Below, one piece after another: positions 52,118-64,000 of a stretch of 64,000 bases of DNA. The translations under genes were made by a program, and so were the position numbers. The stretch comes from Mansonella perstans (taxonomy: Eukaryota; Nematoda; Chromadorea; Rhabditida; Onchocercidae): assembly GCA_037074765.1 (NCBI GenBank), contig JBAMDO010000121.1, positions 1-64,000 on the forward strand, in the 5' to 3' direction. The notes under the pieces were generated by a model, which was not told the origin of the DNA, made no database searches, and worked only from the letters and a program-made list of their open reading frames with translations. Within the stretch, counting starts at the first letter, position 1, and the number at the start of each line of letters is the position of its first letter.

Positions 52118-52145
52118 TTTTTTTTTTTTTTTTTTTTTTTTTTTT
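52118..52145. repeat. Poly-T tract of 28 nt
   Basis: Uninterrupted T run in the 3' flank of the KMT2E-family gene, between its stop codon and the candidate poly-A signal. Confidence 0.9.
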
Positions 52146-52433
52146 GAATATGTGCTCACGGATATGCTTTCTACCTCTTCGGCACAGTTGCTATGGTTAT
52201 TCTGCTCTTCCGATTTATACATCACATCAACACTGATATCAAAGTGCTAACAGTTTCTTTGTTCCAACGGATATTTGATGAAAATTGTGCTGTAATCTCC
52301 GAATCGCTTTTTCATTAACTTCATGTTGTCAACTGTTTTGTTATTAATTATAGGGATGAAAAAGTTTGTTGCATCAGGTCTTATTATATCCATATCCTTT
52401 CATCCCGTGCCCTACTACTGCTTTTTTAAATTT

Positions 52434-52439
52434 AATAAA
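52434..52439 (+). terminator. Candidate poly-A signal (AATAAA) of the KMT2E-family gene
   Basis: First clear AATAAA after the stop codon at 51892-51894, giving a 3' untranslated region of about 0.55 kb. Position only; cleavage site not determined. Confidence 0.45.
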
Positions 52440-55233
52440 TTAGCTTTTTTAATTTACGTGTCGTCGGCTTATATCTGATTATTATTCTGTGTTTATGTCT
52501 AATGTCTTGATCAGTCGCATTTTTGAATAGTGTATACACTTTCTTCTGTATTTGATTTGTGCATTGGGCATCAAGTACTTGTTCTTCCTCAGGTACGTAG
52601 AAGAGTTTTATGAATTGTGGGCATTATTATATTCAGTGGATTATTTTCATTTGTCATCACTGCGGTATGGGCGGACCGTTTTGTATTTTATGGCTGGATT
52701 CCAGATTTCAAGTCTATGCTATTTTCATTACTGATCTCCATGATTTTTTCTTCAGCGTACAGATTCTTCTTTCCTTTCTCCTTGTAATTTTTTTTCTATC
52801 CCTTTATGTCTCCTTTTTAAAATTGCATCTTTGAAGAATTGATGGGTGAGTTCTCTCATCCCAGTTTTCCTTTTAGCTTGTAGTTATATTGAATAATTAG
52901 TATTTCATTGCATCTGCATTACAAACACAGTCTCAACCACTGCTATACTTATTAGACTTTATTTGTCCTACTACGTCCTACATTTTTTTCGTTTGTGGAA
53001 GGCGACTCTTCAGTTTTTGTGAATATCGCTTATTGTTTAATAAGTTAAGAATAATATTTGGTTGTCATTTTTGTAACTGAAGGAACGGCTTTTATTGAAG
53101 CTTTTTTTATTGTGTAGTATGAAAATTGTGTATCATATGACGTTAGATTTGTAATTATTGATCATCTCTTCCTTTTGTTGTAATACATTACGCGTTGTAT
53201 ATACAGAACTTTTGATCACTCTGAGTGTACAGTCGTCAGTAACGCTTTAGCATTATGACTTCATTTGGGATAAGATAAACTTGACAAAGTATAGAACTGT
53301 GAATTTTGCATAGACAATCAATGTGCAGAATTTCTTTTTCTCGTAATTTCCAGCTCGCGTTGTATGATACTGGTGAACATAACGTTAATTTTTCTTACCG
53401 TGTATACTGTGCGGTTACATGTGTTGTCACAGTTCCTCAGGCATGCCCTGCCCTTTAAAAATAATGTTGATCGCCGTATGATGTTGCTGATTAAGACTTA
53501 AAGTTCAGCATCTTAATTTTACGGTGCTTTTCATGTGTCGTCAAAGCCTCCATATTTGTTCCGTTGTCACACTTATTCGCTGACAAAGAGATTGACGTAT
53601 ATAAAAAAAAGTACATGTTTCTTTATTCGTTTGTGATAAGGTTAGTGCTATGCTACACTTTTCTCGCTTTTCTACGGATCTGGTGGTTTACGACATGAGA
53701 AAGTGAGTGGATGAAAGATGAGGGCTAACTGTCTGCAAAATATGAAATGCCAGATGAAATCGTAGGGTGCAGAAAAAATATAGAATAAATTGGGCAGTTT
53801 TGTGGATGATATCCACAGTTGTCATAAAGCACTAAAAAGGCTTGCAGGACTAGTGACAGTTTAGATTTATGTTTTAAGGAAAAGTTATTAGAAAGTATCC
53901 CCTTACTCTAATGTTTAAACTGTAGGTGCAAATGATTTTGACAATCATCTTTCCTCTTGGCTAGATTTAGATTATTTTTGCCTAATTATTTGCGGTTACC
54001 TTGCCAATTTCTAGTGTCAAAAATGAACATGTCTCAGCAAGAATTCACAGGTTACCAAATGAATCACACCAAAATCCTAAAATGCCACCTTAATAGTATA
54101 ATACAGTACTATATTAAGTTTCATAAAGCATTCTCATTTGAATTATTCGTATTGATAACATCGACCATGAGATTTTTCCACTCGCTTCGGCTCTACTCAA
54201 TCAGATAAATGAAATCTATGCACAGTGATGTTGATGTGGATGGCTGTCAAATGCGAAGTTTTTATTCTAAAACGGATGAAAGCTTTTTTCACTATTATAG
54301 GAAAAAATTATCAATAAAAAAAATTTGCAAATTAAATAAAAGTTACTGCAAATCGCTATTTCGTTTTTGAAATCGTTTCCAACGCAACGAAAGAAAAAGT
54401 GATCACAGTGCCTCAAATGATAATTAATTATGTTTCTTAATTCCCTCCAATTACCAGAACAAAGATTACTGATTACCTCATCATCTTAAGATTTATTGAA
54501 GAGTTTGCACAAGTAAGGAATAAAACTTTATGGTACATGAAAAATGTATCTCAATATATCACATAACATTTCCGAGCTTGCTAGCCGGGATCGCTAGAAC
54601 ATTACGCTATCAGAAACTGAAGAAGATAAAATTTAACTGATACACATATTGCAATGATATAAAATGATTCACGGCAAATTGTAACTAACTGAGGCGCAAT
54701 GTACGTTTGGAGTAATGCTGGCATCGAGAATAATCGTCATTTGAAAAAGGTAAATCAATCTCATACAGTATTTCTATCAATGACACCTTTAAAAGAATTA
54801 TTACTGCTTATGCTACTAAGTGATTACTTTTTACATTGGATAACAATCCAATGAAAAAAAAAAACTAATAACTGAAATGAAAAGCAACTAAGAACTGAAG
54901 CATAGCATGGAGAACATAACTAATTCTACCTTTTTTAATGTGATTGACTCGTCCAAGTATGCTAAATGAGTATACATACATTCATGCACAAACATCGCAG
55001 CTGCAGCTTCGACTTCATGACAAGGAGAATAGTTACTGCGAACAAAGGAGAAAATAGCTGACAGATCAAGAGACTTCGGACATAGAGTTTGAAGACAGAT
55101 AAACACTTACATCTTAACTATTTGCAGTTCATTTTACAGAACCCTGCAAACCTATTTTCCTTTGAAATTTATGAACTTTCAGTTTTTGAAAATCCATCTT
55201 CTAGGAATTCGTGAAAAAAATTCGTGTTTTTCG
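52440..55233. other. Intergenic sequence, no supported gene
   Basis: AT-rich interval with short hydrophobic open frames (52552-52834, 53957-54208) that lack motifs and splice support. It might hide degraded N-terminal exons of the Argonaute remnant further on, but I found none. Confidence 0.35.
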
Positions 55234-55490
55234 ATTTTTTTTTGCTCCCGTTGTTCTCATCTGTGATGTACGCACTGTTTTCTGGCTAATGCATAAAGAA
55301 GTTTCTTGTCAGAAAAGTAGGAATTCCACGGTAACCGTGTTATGATTGTTATATCCATTAAAGTCTTTCTGTAAGGAGGTGATTCTTATCGTAAGCTCAT
55401 ACGCTATTCGTATACATTAAAACTATGTACGGTGTTAAAAAAAAATGTCGAACTAGCTCAGATATATATTGTGGACATATTTTCAACAAG
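55234..55490. repeat. Dispersed repeat, copy 1 (~257 bp)
   Basis: The segment from TTGCTCCCGTTGTTCTCATC to the TTTTCAACAAG end is matched by 60510-60755 in the same orientation. By eye about nine-tenths of positions agree, with an 8-bp difference (ACCGTGTT region) and a few substitutions. Neither copy shows terminal inverted repeats or coding potential. The copies bracket the segment carrying the Argonaute remnant and the lactamase-like exon. Confidence 0.9.
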
Positions 55491-55702
55491 CAAATGAAGT
55501 TACTTAAACAGTTTGGTAAATGAGATTGCTGTTTAATGTTTAATTATTATTTGATTATTAGATATCTCGAATAATCATATGAGATTTTCAAGAACCATTA
55601 TAAAGATTGATGATTTATGATCATTATCAAAGAGCGGAAAGACACTGCTTGAAATAATGTCATACTTATTCTTAAATGTTCATTTTTTGATATCCTTCAT
55701 TT

Positions 55703-55909
55703 TTGTTGCTGAATTTTTCAGAGATAAAATGTTTGCATAGAGAAGATACAGAAAAAATATTGGATACACAAACAAGCTGGCGTTATCTTTTATTATGTTT
55801 TTTTTTTCTCACGCCCTTTTTTCTCTTTTTTTTGTTCATTTGTAACAATATGTGTGTATTATTGTTGTATGAAAAAAGTGGAAGAGAGTTAGGAATGGTC
55901 ACAAAATAA
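55703..55909 (+). CDS. Unidentified open frame with one membrane segment
   Basis: After an acceptor-like TTTTTCAG the frame reads EIKCLHREDTEKILDTQTSW, then a very hydrophobic Phe/Leu-rich stretch, then a charged end (EKSGRELGMVTK). It could be the final exon of a small membrane protein, or the hydrophobicity may simply reflect the T-rich strand. No family recognised and no partner exons. Confidence 0.2.
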   Translation: MLLNFSEIKCLHREDTEKILDTQTSWRYLLLCFFFLTPFFLFFLFICNNMCVLLLYEKSGRELGMVTK

Positions 55910-56745
55910 TTCTCGAGAAAGGATTTCTACATTTGAAACAAGTAAAACTTCACAAACTGCAGAAGGAAATTAAGATACTCCTGAGATCTCTCATGTTAGA
56001 TTTGTGAACGTTCAGTGAAACTCCCCAAGATTTTTTGACGTTACATTCTTTTCGGAATGCGTCAACTTTCAGCATGATTTTAATAGTTTTAGATATATCC
56101 TTTATGACGAATAATCACGTGAGATACGATTGTTCTTAGCCACTAACTCCAATTATTAGCTCGTTTATTTGAACACGTACGTGTAAATAAATGCTCACTG
56201 AAGATAGTCAAACCATTTTCGCTTCGTTTTCCCAAGTGAGATGCACTGATTTTGCTTCGTTTTTCCAAGTAACATGCACTGATAGGCATGATTTAGTTGG
56301 GAATGGATTGATGATTCTATCTAGTATTTGGACGGATTTTTTTTTTTGGTGAGGAATGTTGAGTGGTGAAATAGAGAGCAAATACATATTTGATGTCACT
56401 TATTAGTCAATGCAAAATCATCAAGTATTTATCAAGTCTCCATCGAAGACTTCGCCGTTTTATTTTTCGCTGTTATAAACGAACAGAAAGGTTTTTAAAT
56501 TGTAGGTTAAGCCTTATAAAGAGGATTTCCAATTGACAACGAATGATCTGAAGAATTGCGTCAGTAATAATACCGCAGTTTACAGTAGTTTTTAGAAATT
56601 TTGGCCATGCAGGTAATATTTTCTACACCGTAAGTTAAAATGTTGTTTGTTGAAGTGAAAAAAGTTTTCTGCACAAAATTCATCGCAGATGTACTTCTTA
56701 GTGTTCGATTATGTTCGAAAATCAGTTAGAGAACATTTAAGGATA

Positions 56746-58035
56746 TAGCGTAAATCGCTTATTTGGCCGTGACCAGTTTGCAAGTGTAAGTCTGAAATTG
56801 GTCATACATCCATAAGTTTGAATGCAGTATTGTTATGGTTCAAAAGGTCACGATAACCATGTTGTTATTATTTCGTTCTCTTTTTCGCTGTGTTGCTTTC
56901 TTGCACCGATTACATATTTTCAGAGCCATTTTGTGAAATACGCGACAGGCCAATCAATGTCTTATGTATCCGGAGCAGTTTGGCTCCGATTCTCTCCTAT
57001 TGCAGCAGACGAGTGCACACATTTATGAGGAAGTCAGTTGTTAGAATTAAATTTTTTGAAATTTGAAACTTTGTCAGTGGATAGGATTATTAATTATAGA
57101 AGGCGTTACTCTGTTCAATTCACGTTACACTTGGATATTTAAGAATTTTTTGTCCGAGCGAATTGAATGTTTTATGTTGTTATTCTAGCTCTCTTTACAT
57201 ATTATTTTACGTTTTTCTACTAATTCCTTTCGATTCTAAGCACAGTAATTTTTTGAATGTTCGTGCGCAGGAACGAGCAGTAGAACAGAACATCAAACCG
57301 GGTACTACTGTCGATAAGCATGTGGTGAATCCCGTCCTAAGCGAATTTTATTTGAATTCTCATTCTACATTTCAGGTTTTTATTTTAAGTATGTAATATT
57401 GAAGGGAAGCATATGCTTAATAGGGCAAGATTCTCCTACTCATCCGAATCCCAATCTTTTGGATTTTCGGGCTTGCTGTTGTTCCCTCTGCCGGGAGTTA
57501 CACTGGAGATGACTGAATGATAGAGATATCTTTCAATAACTGATTGGATTTTTATCAAAAACTTTAGGTACTACAAAAATACCACGATATACTGTGTTAT
57601 GGAATTCTTTGGCAATGGAGGCAGACAGGATTTGGCATGATAATGTATGCACTTGCATACGATTTCGAGATTGTTAATATGGCTGTGTCGCTTTCATCTC
57701 CTGTGATAATAGCTTCACCAGTATGGCTAAGCGTAGTCGTTGCGGTTATGTGGCTATATAGTAAGTATCAGTTTTCTATTTGTTCGCTGCATCGAATTAA
57801 GTAATGTGCCACTTTAATTTCATAATTGAAAGATATTTTCATACTAAAAGTCTCGTGAATTTCATTACCTATTACACACATGTTGATTAGTAAAAATTGA
57901 ACGATTTTTAGCGGTGATGATGAATCCGAAAATTCTGATAATGGATTGGTAAACCGCTGGCGGCAGTACGATTCAATGCTTGAAAGTCATTCAAGAATCA
58001 AGTTCCCATCACTTTCTATCTTCGAGATCATTTGA
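56746..58035 (+). pseudogene. Degenerate Argonaute (WAGO-like), C-terminal PIWI region
   Basis: Exon-like blocks: 56746-56791 (LFGRDQFAS), 56829-56847, 56924-57032 (CSRRVHTFMRN), 57246-57375, 57568-57760 and 57912-58035. The fourth reads NIKPGTTVDKHVVNPVLSEF then YLNSHSTFQ, the PIWI sequence around the last catalytic region (GTxVDxxxxxPxxxxFYLxSH). The fifth continues with KIPRYTVLWN, then LAYDFEIVNMAVSLSSP, then AKRSRCGYVAI, typical of nematode WAGO proteins. These three pieces lie in different frames: the middle (about 57637-57715) is shifted relative to both sides, and entry from the preceding exon is also out of phase. The last exon ends SLSIFEII. With three frame breaks and no N-terminal PAZ or MID exons found, I call it a pseudogene; assembly errors are the alternative. 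Intact WAGO proteins bind secondary small RNAs in silencing. Confidence 0.6.
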
Positions 58036-58533
58036 CGGGAGGAGTATCCGGCAAGCAAGTTCGGAATCAGATCACTTTATAACTGAGCTTTTTACACTCC
58101 AGTACCCTTTATGAACTCGCATTTATGTTTACTTACTGTTTCTATTTTATCTTTTGTTCTTAGTGTTCTTGAAAAGCATTCGTGTTATTATTATTTGTTA
58201 TGCGCTTCCATTCATGCGTCAAATTTGTTTTTTCTCACGATGAAGAGTGGATCTCGAGGAACGATACAAATCTTCGGAAGCATTTTTATTTATTATTTGT
58301 TGTTTCTTTGAATCATGGTTCTCTTACATTACCGTACTCTTTTAGGTTTAGTAACAAGTTTTGTTCAATTTTTGCTGTATCTATTTTGATAGAACGTTGT
58401 GTGGTATATGCAAATACATGAAATATATTTATAACATTGAAATGTAATTGTCATTTTTTTGTTTGAAAAATCTTGCTCTTTTTTTTGTTTATTTAATTAC
58501 ACTTTATTCAAAATCTAAAAGTGATAAACTTAC

Positions 58534-58672
58534 TTTATGATTTAAAACGTCTTCAATTGTAGCCATGTGCTTTCCGCGTTGTCCATATTCTGGCCAATAC
58601 TTCACCGCCAGATCATCGTATGATAGACGACCTCGATCAACTTGCATTGCTAAGCAAAGTGCCTGCAATTGC
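58534..58672 (-). pseudogene. Orphan exon of a beta-lactamase-domain (LACTB-like) gene
   Basis: A single minus-strand exon with consensus acceptor (AATTACAG) and donor (AAA|GTAAGT) encodes LQALCLAMQVDRGRLSYDDL, AVKYWPEYGQRGKH and MATIEDVLNHK. This is the segment that follows the catalytic SxxK in serine beta-lactamase-like (LACTB, nematode lact) proteins, with the typical YWPEFG and IEDLLxH motifs. Neither the SxxK exon on one side nor the downstream HxAGL exon on the other was found within several kilobases. It is therefore either a gene fragment or one exon of a gene with very long introns. Confidence 0.6.
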
Positions 58673-60509
58673 CTGTAATTAAAATGACATCTTTTTAAGC
58701 ACGATAAAATTTTAATGGTTCACAAATTAACGCTCTTACAATAAACATATTTTCAAATTGCATATATTTTGAATTCACTTATTAATTTGAATTTGGATGA
58801 ACTTTTTCACTCCATTCCTAAAATTTCAATAATATAACCAGCAACAGAAATGAGGCTTTGATTAATGCGAACTGAAATGAATGAAACTGATTTTCTTATT
58901 AGTATCATGAATTGCTAAAATGATGTTGTTTCTTGAAGTAACTGAAATTTGCGCCCAAAAATATGCAATTTTCAGAACTTCAGAATCATCCCAAGTAATA
59001 TTCAGATATCTTTGTAGTAGAAAATAGAACACTTTTGGTGTCATAATTCCATTCATGAAGTGATTCGGAATTTGAATAACCATTCCATAAGTTTATGACA
59101 ACTTTTCCATTTTTAATAATTGTTAAATGCGCACCTTCCTTTTTCCAAACCCATTTCAAAATTTTGCCTAAAATATCAATGTCACTACTACTGGTACATA
59201 AATTTTCTATTAAATTTGAATTATTTCTTTTATTTTTCTATTTATTTATTTTCTACCCTTCACTTACTACTTTAATTTCTACAAAATCATACTATTATTT
59301 AGAAAGAAAAATTTGAAGCTTGAGAAAAAATTATACGAATGACATGTTATTGTAGAAATGTCAAATGAAATTCATTAATAGAAACAGATGAAGACAATCG
59401 TAGTAATATAAGAAAAAAACTTTGTTGAAACAAAATATACCTTAGAGACTTTAGTATCAACCTGAAATTGGTTGTCACAAAAACCCCTATGGAAGTGTTG
59501 ATAATTGGTATTGTAGGGTGAAAAGCCATTGGAAAATTGTAGAAGTTGCAAAATATGCTAATATCATTATCAATGTTAATTTTATCAATGTTGTTGAAAA
59601 GCAGCTCATGATTTTGATCACCCTAAGATACATAAGTGGTTGCACTGAGGGTCCAAGAAAATCATACAATCACAAGTATCATCGTTGGTTGAGCAGTAGT
59701 TGGCACAATGCCAACGAACAGGTGTTTAATTAGATGTGAATTTGTAATTTGTATGTGGTTAATGGTTAATGGCTTATAGTACTTCCGGATTACTTTGATA
59801 TCCTTTCAATGAATTTCCTGGAAAGAGAGAGAAGCAGGATGAATCGTTTATTGATAAGTTTGTTTATGGAATATGTAGTCTTCTTAAGAATAAGATTACC
59901 AATTATAGTAAAGTAGAAACTAAGCGATATATAGTTACCTACAGCCTTCAGGACTTTTATAATATATGCAATAGCAGTTCTCTGTTTCGCTGTATCTTTC
60001 GGAATGTTTTAATGTAAAATTAGTTGTATGTTTTTACTGGTGCCACTACGTTCACCTATGTTCACCTTTGTCTATTTAACTCTTTTGATTTTTGCTATAG
60101 AATGTTTTTATCCGAGTGTTATACCTTTATTCTTTCTTTCCTAAAAATAAGAGTGGAAGAATTCAAAAGGACCTTGTGAGTGGCTTATAGATGACGAATT
60201 GTTAGGTTCGGTAGTGTATATGAGCTAAGTTAGGGCGGTAAAGTTTCTATTGACATCGATACCAGTAATTCATGTCAAATGCTAGGCGCTTGGTTGCTCG
60301 GTAACTCTTTTTATTTAGGGCTATTTAATAAGCATAAATTCTTATATGAGTCAGCAAATAGTTTTGCTGCTGTTTTTCTGGTCGGTTTTTATTACAGCTG
60401 ATGATGTCGATTCTGTATTTACTGTTATGGTAATACCTGGTCTGCCTTAATTGAGGTTTTCGCATTTCCAATGGTAAATTGATTGATTTGTTTAATAAGT
60501 GTCTTTCAA
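58673..60509. other. Intergenic sequence, no supported gene
   Basis: AT-rich sequence between the lactamase-like exon and the second dispersed-repeat copy. Short open frames only, none with motifs. Confidence 0.4.
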
Positions 60510-60755
60510 TTTTTTTTGCTCCCGTTGTTCTCATCTGTGATGTATGCATTGTTTTCTCGCTAATGCGTAAAGAAGTTTCTTGTTAGAGCAGTAGGAATTC
60601 TACGGTTATGATTGTTATATCCATTAAAGTCTTTCTGTAAGGAGGTGATTCTTATCGTAAGCTCGTACGCTATTCGTATTCATTAAAACTGTGTACGGTA
60701 TTTAAAAAAATGTCGAACTAGCTCAGATATATATTATGGACATATTTTCAACAAG
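60510..60755. repeat. Dispersed repeat, copy 2 (~246 bp)
   Basis: Direct-orientation relative of 55234-55490. It ends about 260 bp before the let-60 start codon, so it forms part of the let-60 upstream region. Confidence 0.9.
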
Positions 60756-60950
60756 ATTTGTTCTTTTCCCTTTGCATTTCTTTGTAATTATAGTTTACAT
60801 TTTATTTAAACGTTGCTTCTGTTATTGAAATAACCGTCTCTATGTAGTTATTTAAAGAGACAATACATTCAGGGAGTTTCACTTTTTACGACGCGTCCCC
60901 ATAACAGTTATTTTGTTAACGCAGTTAAGTCCATTTGCTGTTTTTCTTTT

Positions 60951-60954
60951 ACAG
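60951..60954 (+). promoter_or_regulatory. Splice acceptor in the let-60 5' leader
   Basis: TTTTTCTTTTACAG ends at 60954, 62 bp before the let-60 ATG. It is a strong nematode acceptor and probably the site of spliced-leader trans-splicing or of a 5' untranslated intron. Confidence 0.5.
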
Positions 60955-60992
60955 CTCTTATTTCGAATGAACAGCGATTAAGTGAAAAGTAA

Positions 60993-61856
<864 letters not shown>

Positions 61857-64000
61857 AATTTTTACAATTATTTGAGCTTCCGCCAAGTTATACGGTTTGC
61901 ATAAATAAGCTCAAGAATTTCTAGTATGCGTGCTTTGATTAACTTGCATTGTTTTCTCGTAAAAAGCACTTTTTCAACTTATACAGTGTAACGTATATAG
62001 GGAGGAAATCATTTTTTGGTCTTAATATGAGCATTATTCTCCGTAAAGTAATTTTTACCGGTGCATTTTTATGATTTGCTTCTCAGTTTATCATTAAGGT
62101 TGTACCCTCGGTGAATTCATTTTTTTTGGCTTATGTAAAATTGGCAAACACTTTCGATATTGCATCAGTTCTGCAAATTGTGTATGAACTTGTAAATTTT
62201 AATTCTTGACTACGCTAATTAAACATTTGGGATCAGTAACAGTGAAGAACTAGAATAAAGTAATGGAATGTAATGAAGCTTTACATTTTCACGAGAAAAC
62301 ATCGTTTTTCCTGCTATTTAATTCAATAATGTTTTTTTTTTTTCTTTTTAAATTAAATAATGTAAGCTGTTAATTTAATAGTCAGTAGCGCTTGTGGACG
62401 GTAACAATTCCTGTCGCTCATATCACTTCCGCTTGCTGCGGCATGTTTGTTTAGTGTTATAGAGTAACGTTGTATTGGAATATGGTTTATGTGAATTCTG
62501 CATGTTGGGGAATGAAACATATCTAGTGTTGTTGCCGGTGGGCTACTTTGTTACTGGACTTGAATACTACTCAAATTTTAGAACTCTCTCTATATTATTA
62601 GTAAATTCTTCTCGCGTTTTTTATAGACGCCGTTCTGTAACTTACGTAGCGAAACAGCAATAGCTGCTTCCTTTTTTTTTTTTTTGTTTTCTTTTCTTTC
62701 GCAAATTCAAAATGTGTTCAGAAAGAGTGTTTTAACTGATTCATGTTTAACTCACAATGATATAATGCAAGTTTTATTATGACAGCTTATTTTTTGTCAA
62801 TTATATATTGCAGAACTGCAAGCTTTTAAAAAATTACTAAAAATTTTGAATTGGCTTATAGATTTCTGTGGGGATAAATTTGGGATCGGTTGTTTGCTAA
62901 ATTGGTCTACAGGCTGTGGAAACCAATAGGCTCAGTAATGACCTTCTGCTTTCTTATGACTAATTTTTGCTTTTTTGAATCTCATTTGGGTAGATAGTAT
63001 TTAGACCTTATAGAAAAAACAGTTCCCTTTAGATATTGAGTAATCATTTCGATTTACAAGGAAGTGTTGGAGCTATATCAAGAAGTCTAGCGGTATGGCA
63101 TATTATTGGAGACTGAAGTAACATAATGCTGCAACAACTCGGTGTCTTCCTGATACTGTTTAATTTTTTAATATTTTTCTTCTCCCGTTGTTAACCGTTT
63201 TGCTCCCATGATGAATACAATTCTGCCATTTTATAATAACGGTGATTTTCAGATGGTTAATTTAGTTTTTATTTAGGTGTTTCTAGCGACGTGAATCTGC
63301 TATAACTAATTTTGCCAGTCGGTAAATAATTTGAACAATATGTAGACATTTTTTTCATTTTAAAAATTAACAAGCAATTAGTGAAGAAATCAAAATGTTT
63401 GTTAAAAAGTTTGAAGGATAATAGATAATCTGGCTTTCCTTTTTAAAGAAATTTCAATTTGTGAATTTTATTTTTGAGAGTGTATTGGTACATTTTTATT
63501 GGGATTCTGAATTGTCCTTCATGTTGGATTTAGAAATTGTTTTTGTCTTTATCGTTTTATTCCATTTGTAAGTGGAACATAATATTACTGAAAAACAGTA
63601 TTCTAATTCTTTCAAATTTAGACATTTGAAAAAGCTCATTGATTGTTCTTTTACAAAACTGTTCAGATTGCAGTAAGCGTAACGCTTACAGCCCTTCCAG
63701 CACGATCTGTTCAATCATTGCTGGTCGTTTGAATATCTGTTCTTTTTATCTATGATATTGATGGAATATATGAAGTATATGCGTACATTATCACTTTTGT
63801 CATAATTTGCGCATTTTTATAATTGTTTCTGTTTCACATTTCTGCATAAAAAGTTTGCTCAGTACGATTACTGTTTCCTGTATGAAACATGTCACTGTTC
63901 AACTCAACCGATATATTATGCTTCATTTGTTATTTTTTTTTCAATAGCAAGTGTCAGTTTGCGTCGTACTCTTTTGATTTAAAATTTGTTCAGTAGATTT
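61857..64000. other. 3' flank of let-60
   Basis: AT-rich sequence with no supported gene on either strand. A candidate poly-A signal AATAAA lies at 62254-62259, giving a 3' untranslated region of about 0.4 kb. Open frames at 62475-62663 and 63496-63714 lack motifs. Confidence 0.45.

Noticed and set aside
57424..57525. Minus-strand C-terminus reading NNSKPENPKDWDSDE before a stop
   Set aside because: Protein-like and preceded by a CAG acceptor, but it lies in an intron-like gap of the Argonaute remnant and could not be joined to the lactamase-like exon or any other; too short to call.

Overview
This AT-rich eukaryotic window comes from a nematode, most probably a spirurid or filarial worm (the group is inferred; the phylum is well supported). 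Genes are split into many short exons with T-rich TTTCAG-type acceptors. The Ras protein is the LET-60 type. There is a PHD+SET protein of the set-9/set-26 (KMT2E/SETD5) family and remains of a nematode WAGO-like Argonaute. I assembled all gene models by hand from splice sites and reading phase. The five main models are phase-consistent from start to stop.

Layout. (1) 564-8153, minus: ten-exon gene for a STAC-like adaptor with two SH3 domains and no visible C1 domain. (2) 8.2-25.9 kb: about 18 kb with no securely identifiable gene; it holds a perfect 16-bp hairpin, a 30-bp tandem repeat and a few isolated protein-like open stretches given at low confidence. (3) 25967-29861, plus: nine-exon ankyrin-repeat gene, tentatively synphilin-1-like. 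(4) 30745-35159, minus, convergent with the ankyrin gene: complete 14-exon NOL10/Enp2 gene (WD-repeat nucleolar protein for small-subunit ribosome biogenesis), including a GC-AG intron. (5) 35.2-38.7 kb: divergent intergenic region with an 83-bp tandem duplication carrying a palindrome and an eight-copy 30/31-bp array in which seven copies contain the POU octamer ATTTGCAT. (6) 38759-51894, plus: 37-exon KMT2E/SETD5-family gene (about 1938 aa) with an N-terminal DHNY motif matching the HCF-1-binding consensus, a PHD finger, a divergent SET domain, a [16 protein letters not shown] motif, a polyproline tract and a second GC-AG intron. (7) 55.2-60.8 kb: degraded ground between two direct copies of a ~250-bp repeat, holding a frame-disrupted Argonaute PIWI region and one orphan beta-lactamase-like exon. 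(8) 61017-61856, plus: complete three-exon let-60 Ras gene ending in CVII, followed by its 3' flank to the window end.

The genes do not form one pathway: cytoskeletal or calcium-channel adaptor, ankyrin scaffold, ribosome biogenesis factor, chromatin reader and Ras GTPase are ordinary neighbours. I found no convincing new enzymatic or defence system. The most unusual items are the octamer array upstream of the chromatin gene, the pseudo-Argonaute/lactamase segment, the two GC-AG introns and the conserved DHNY motif.
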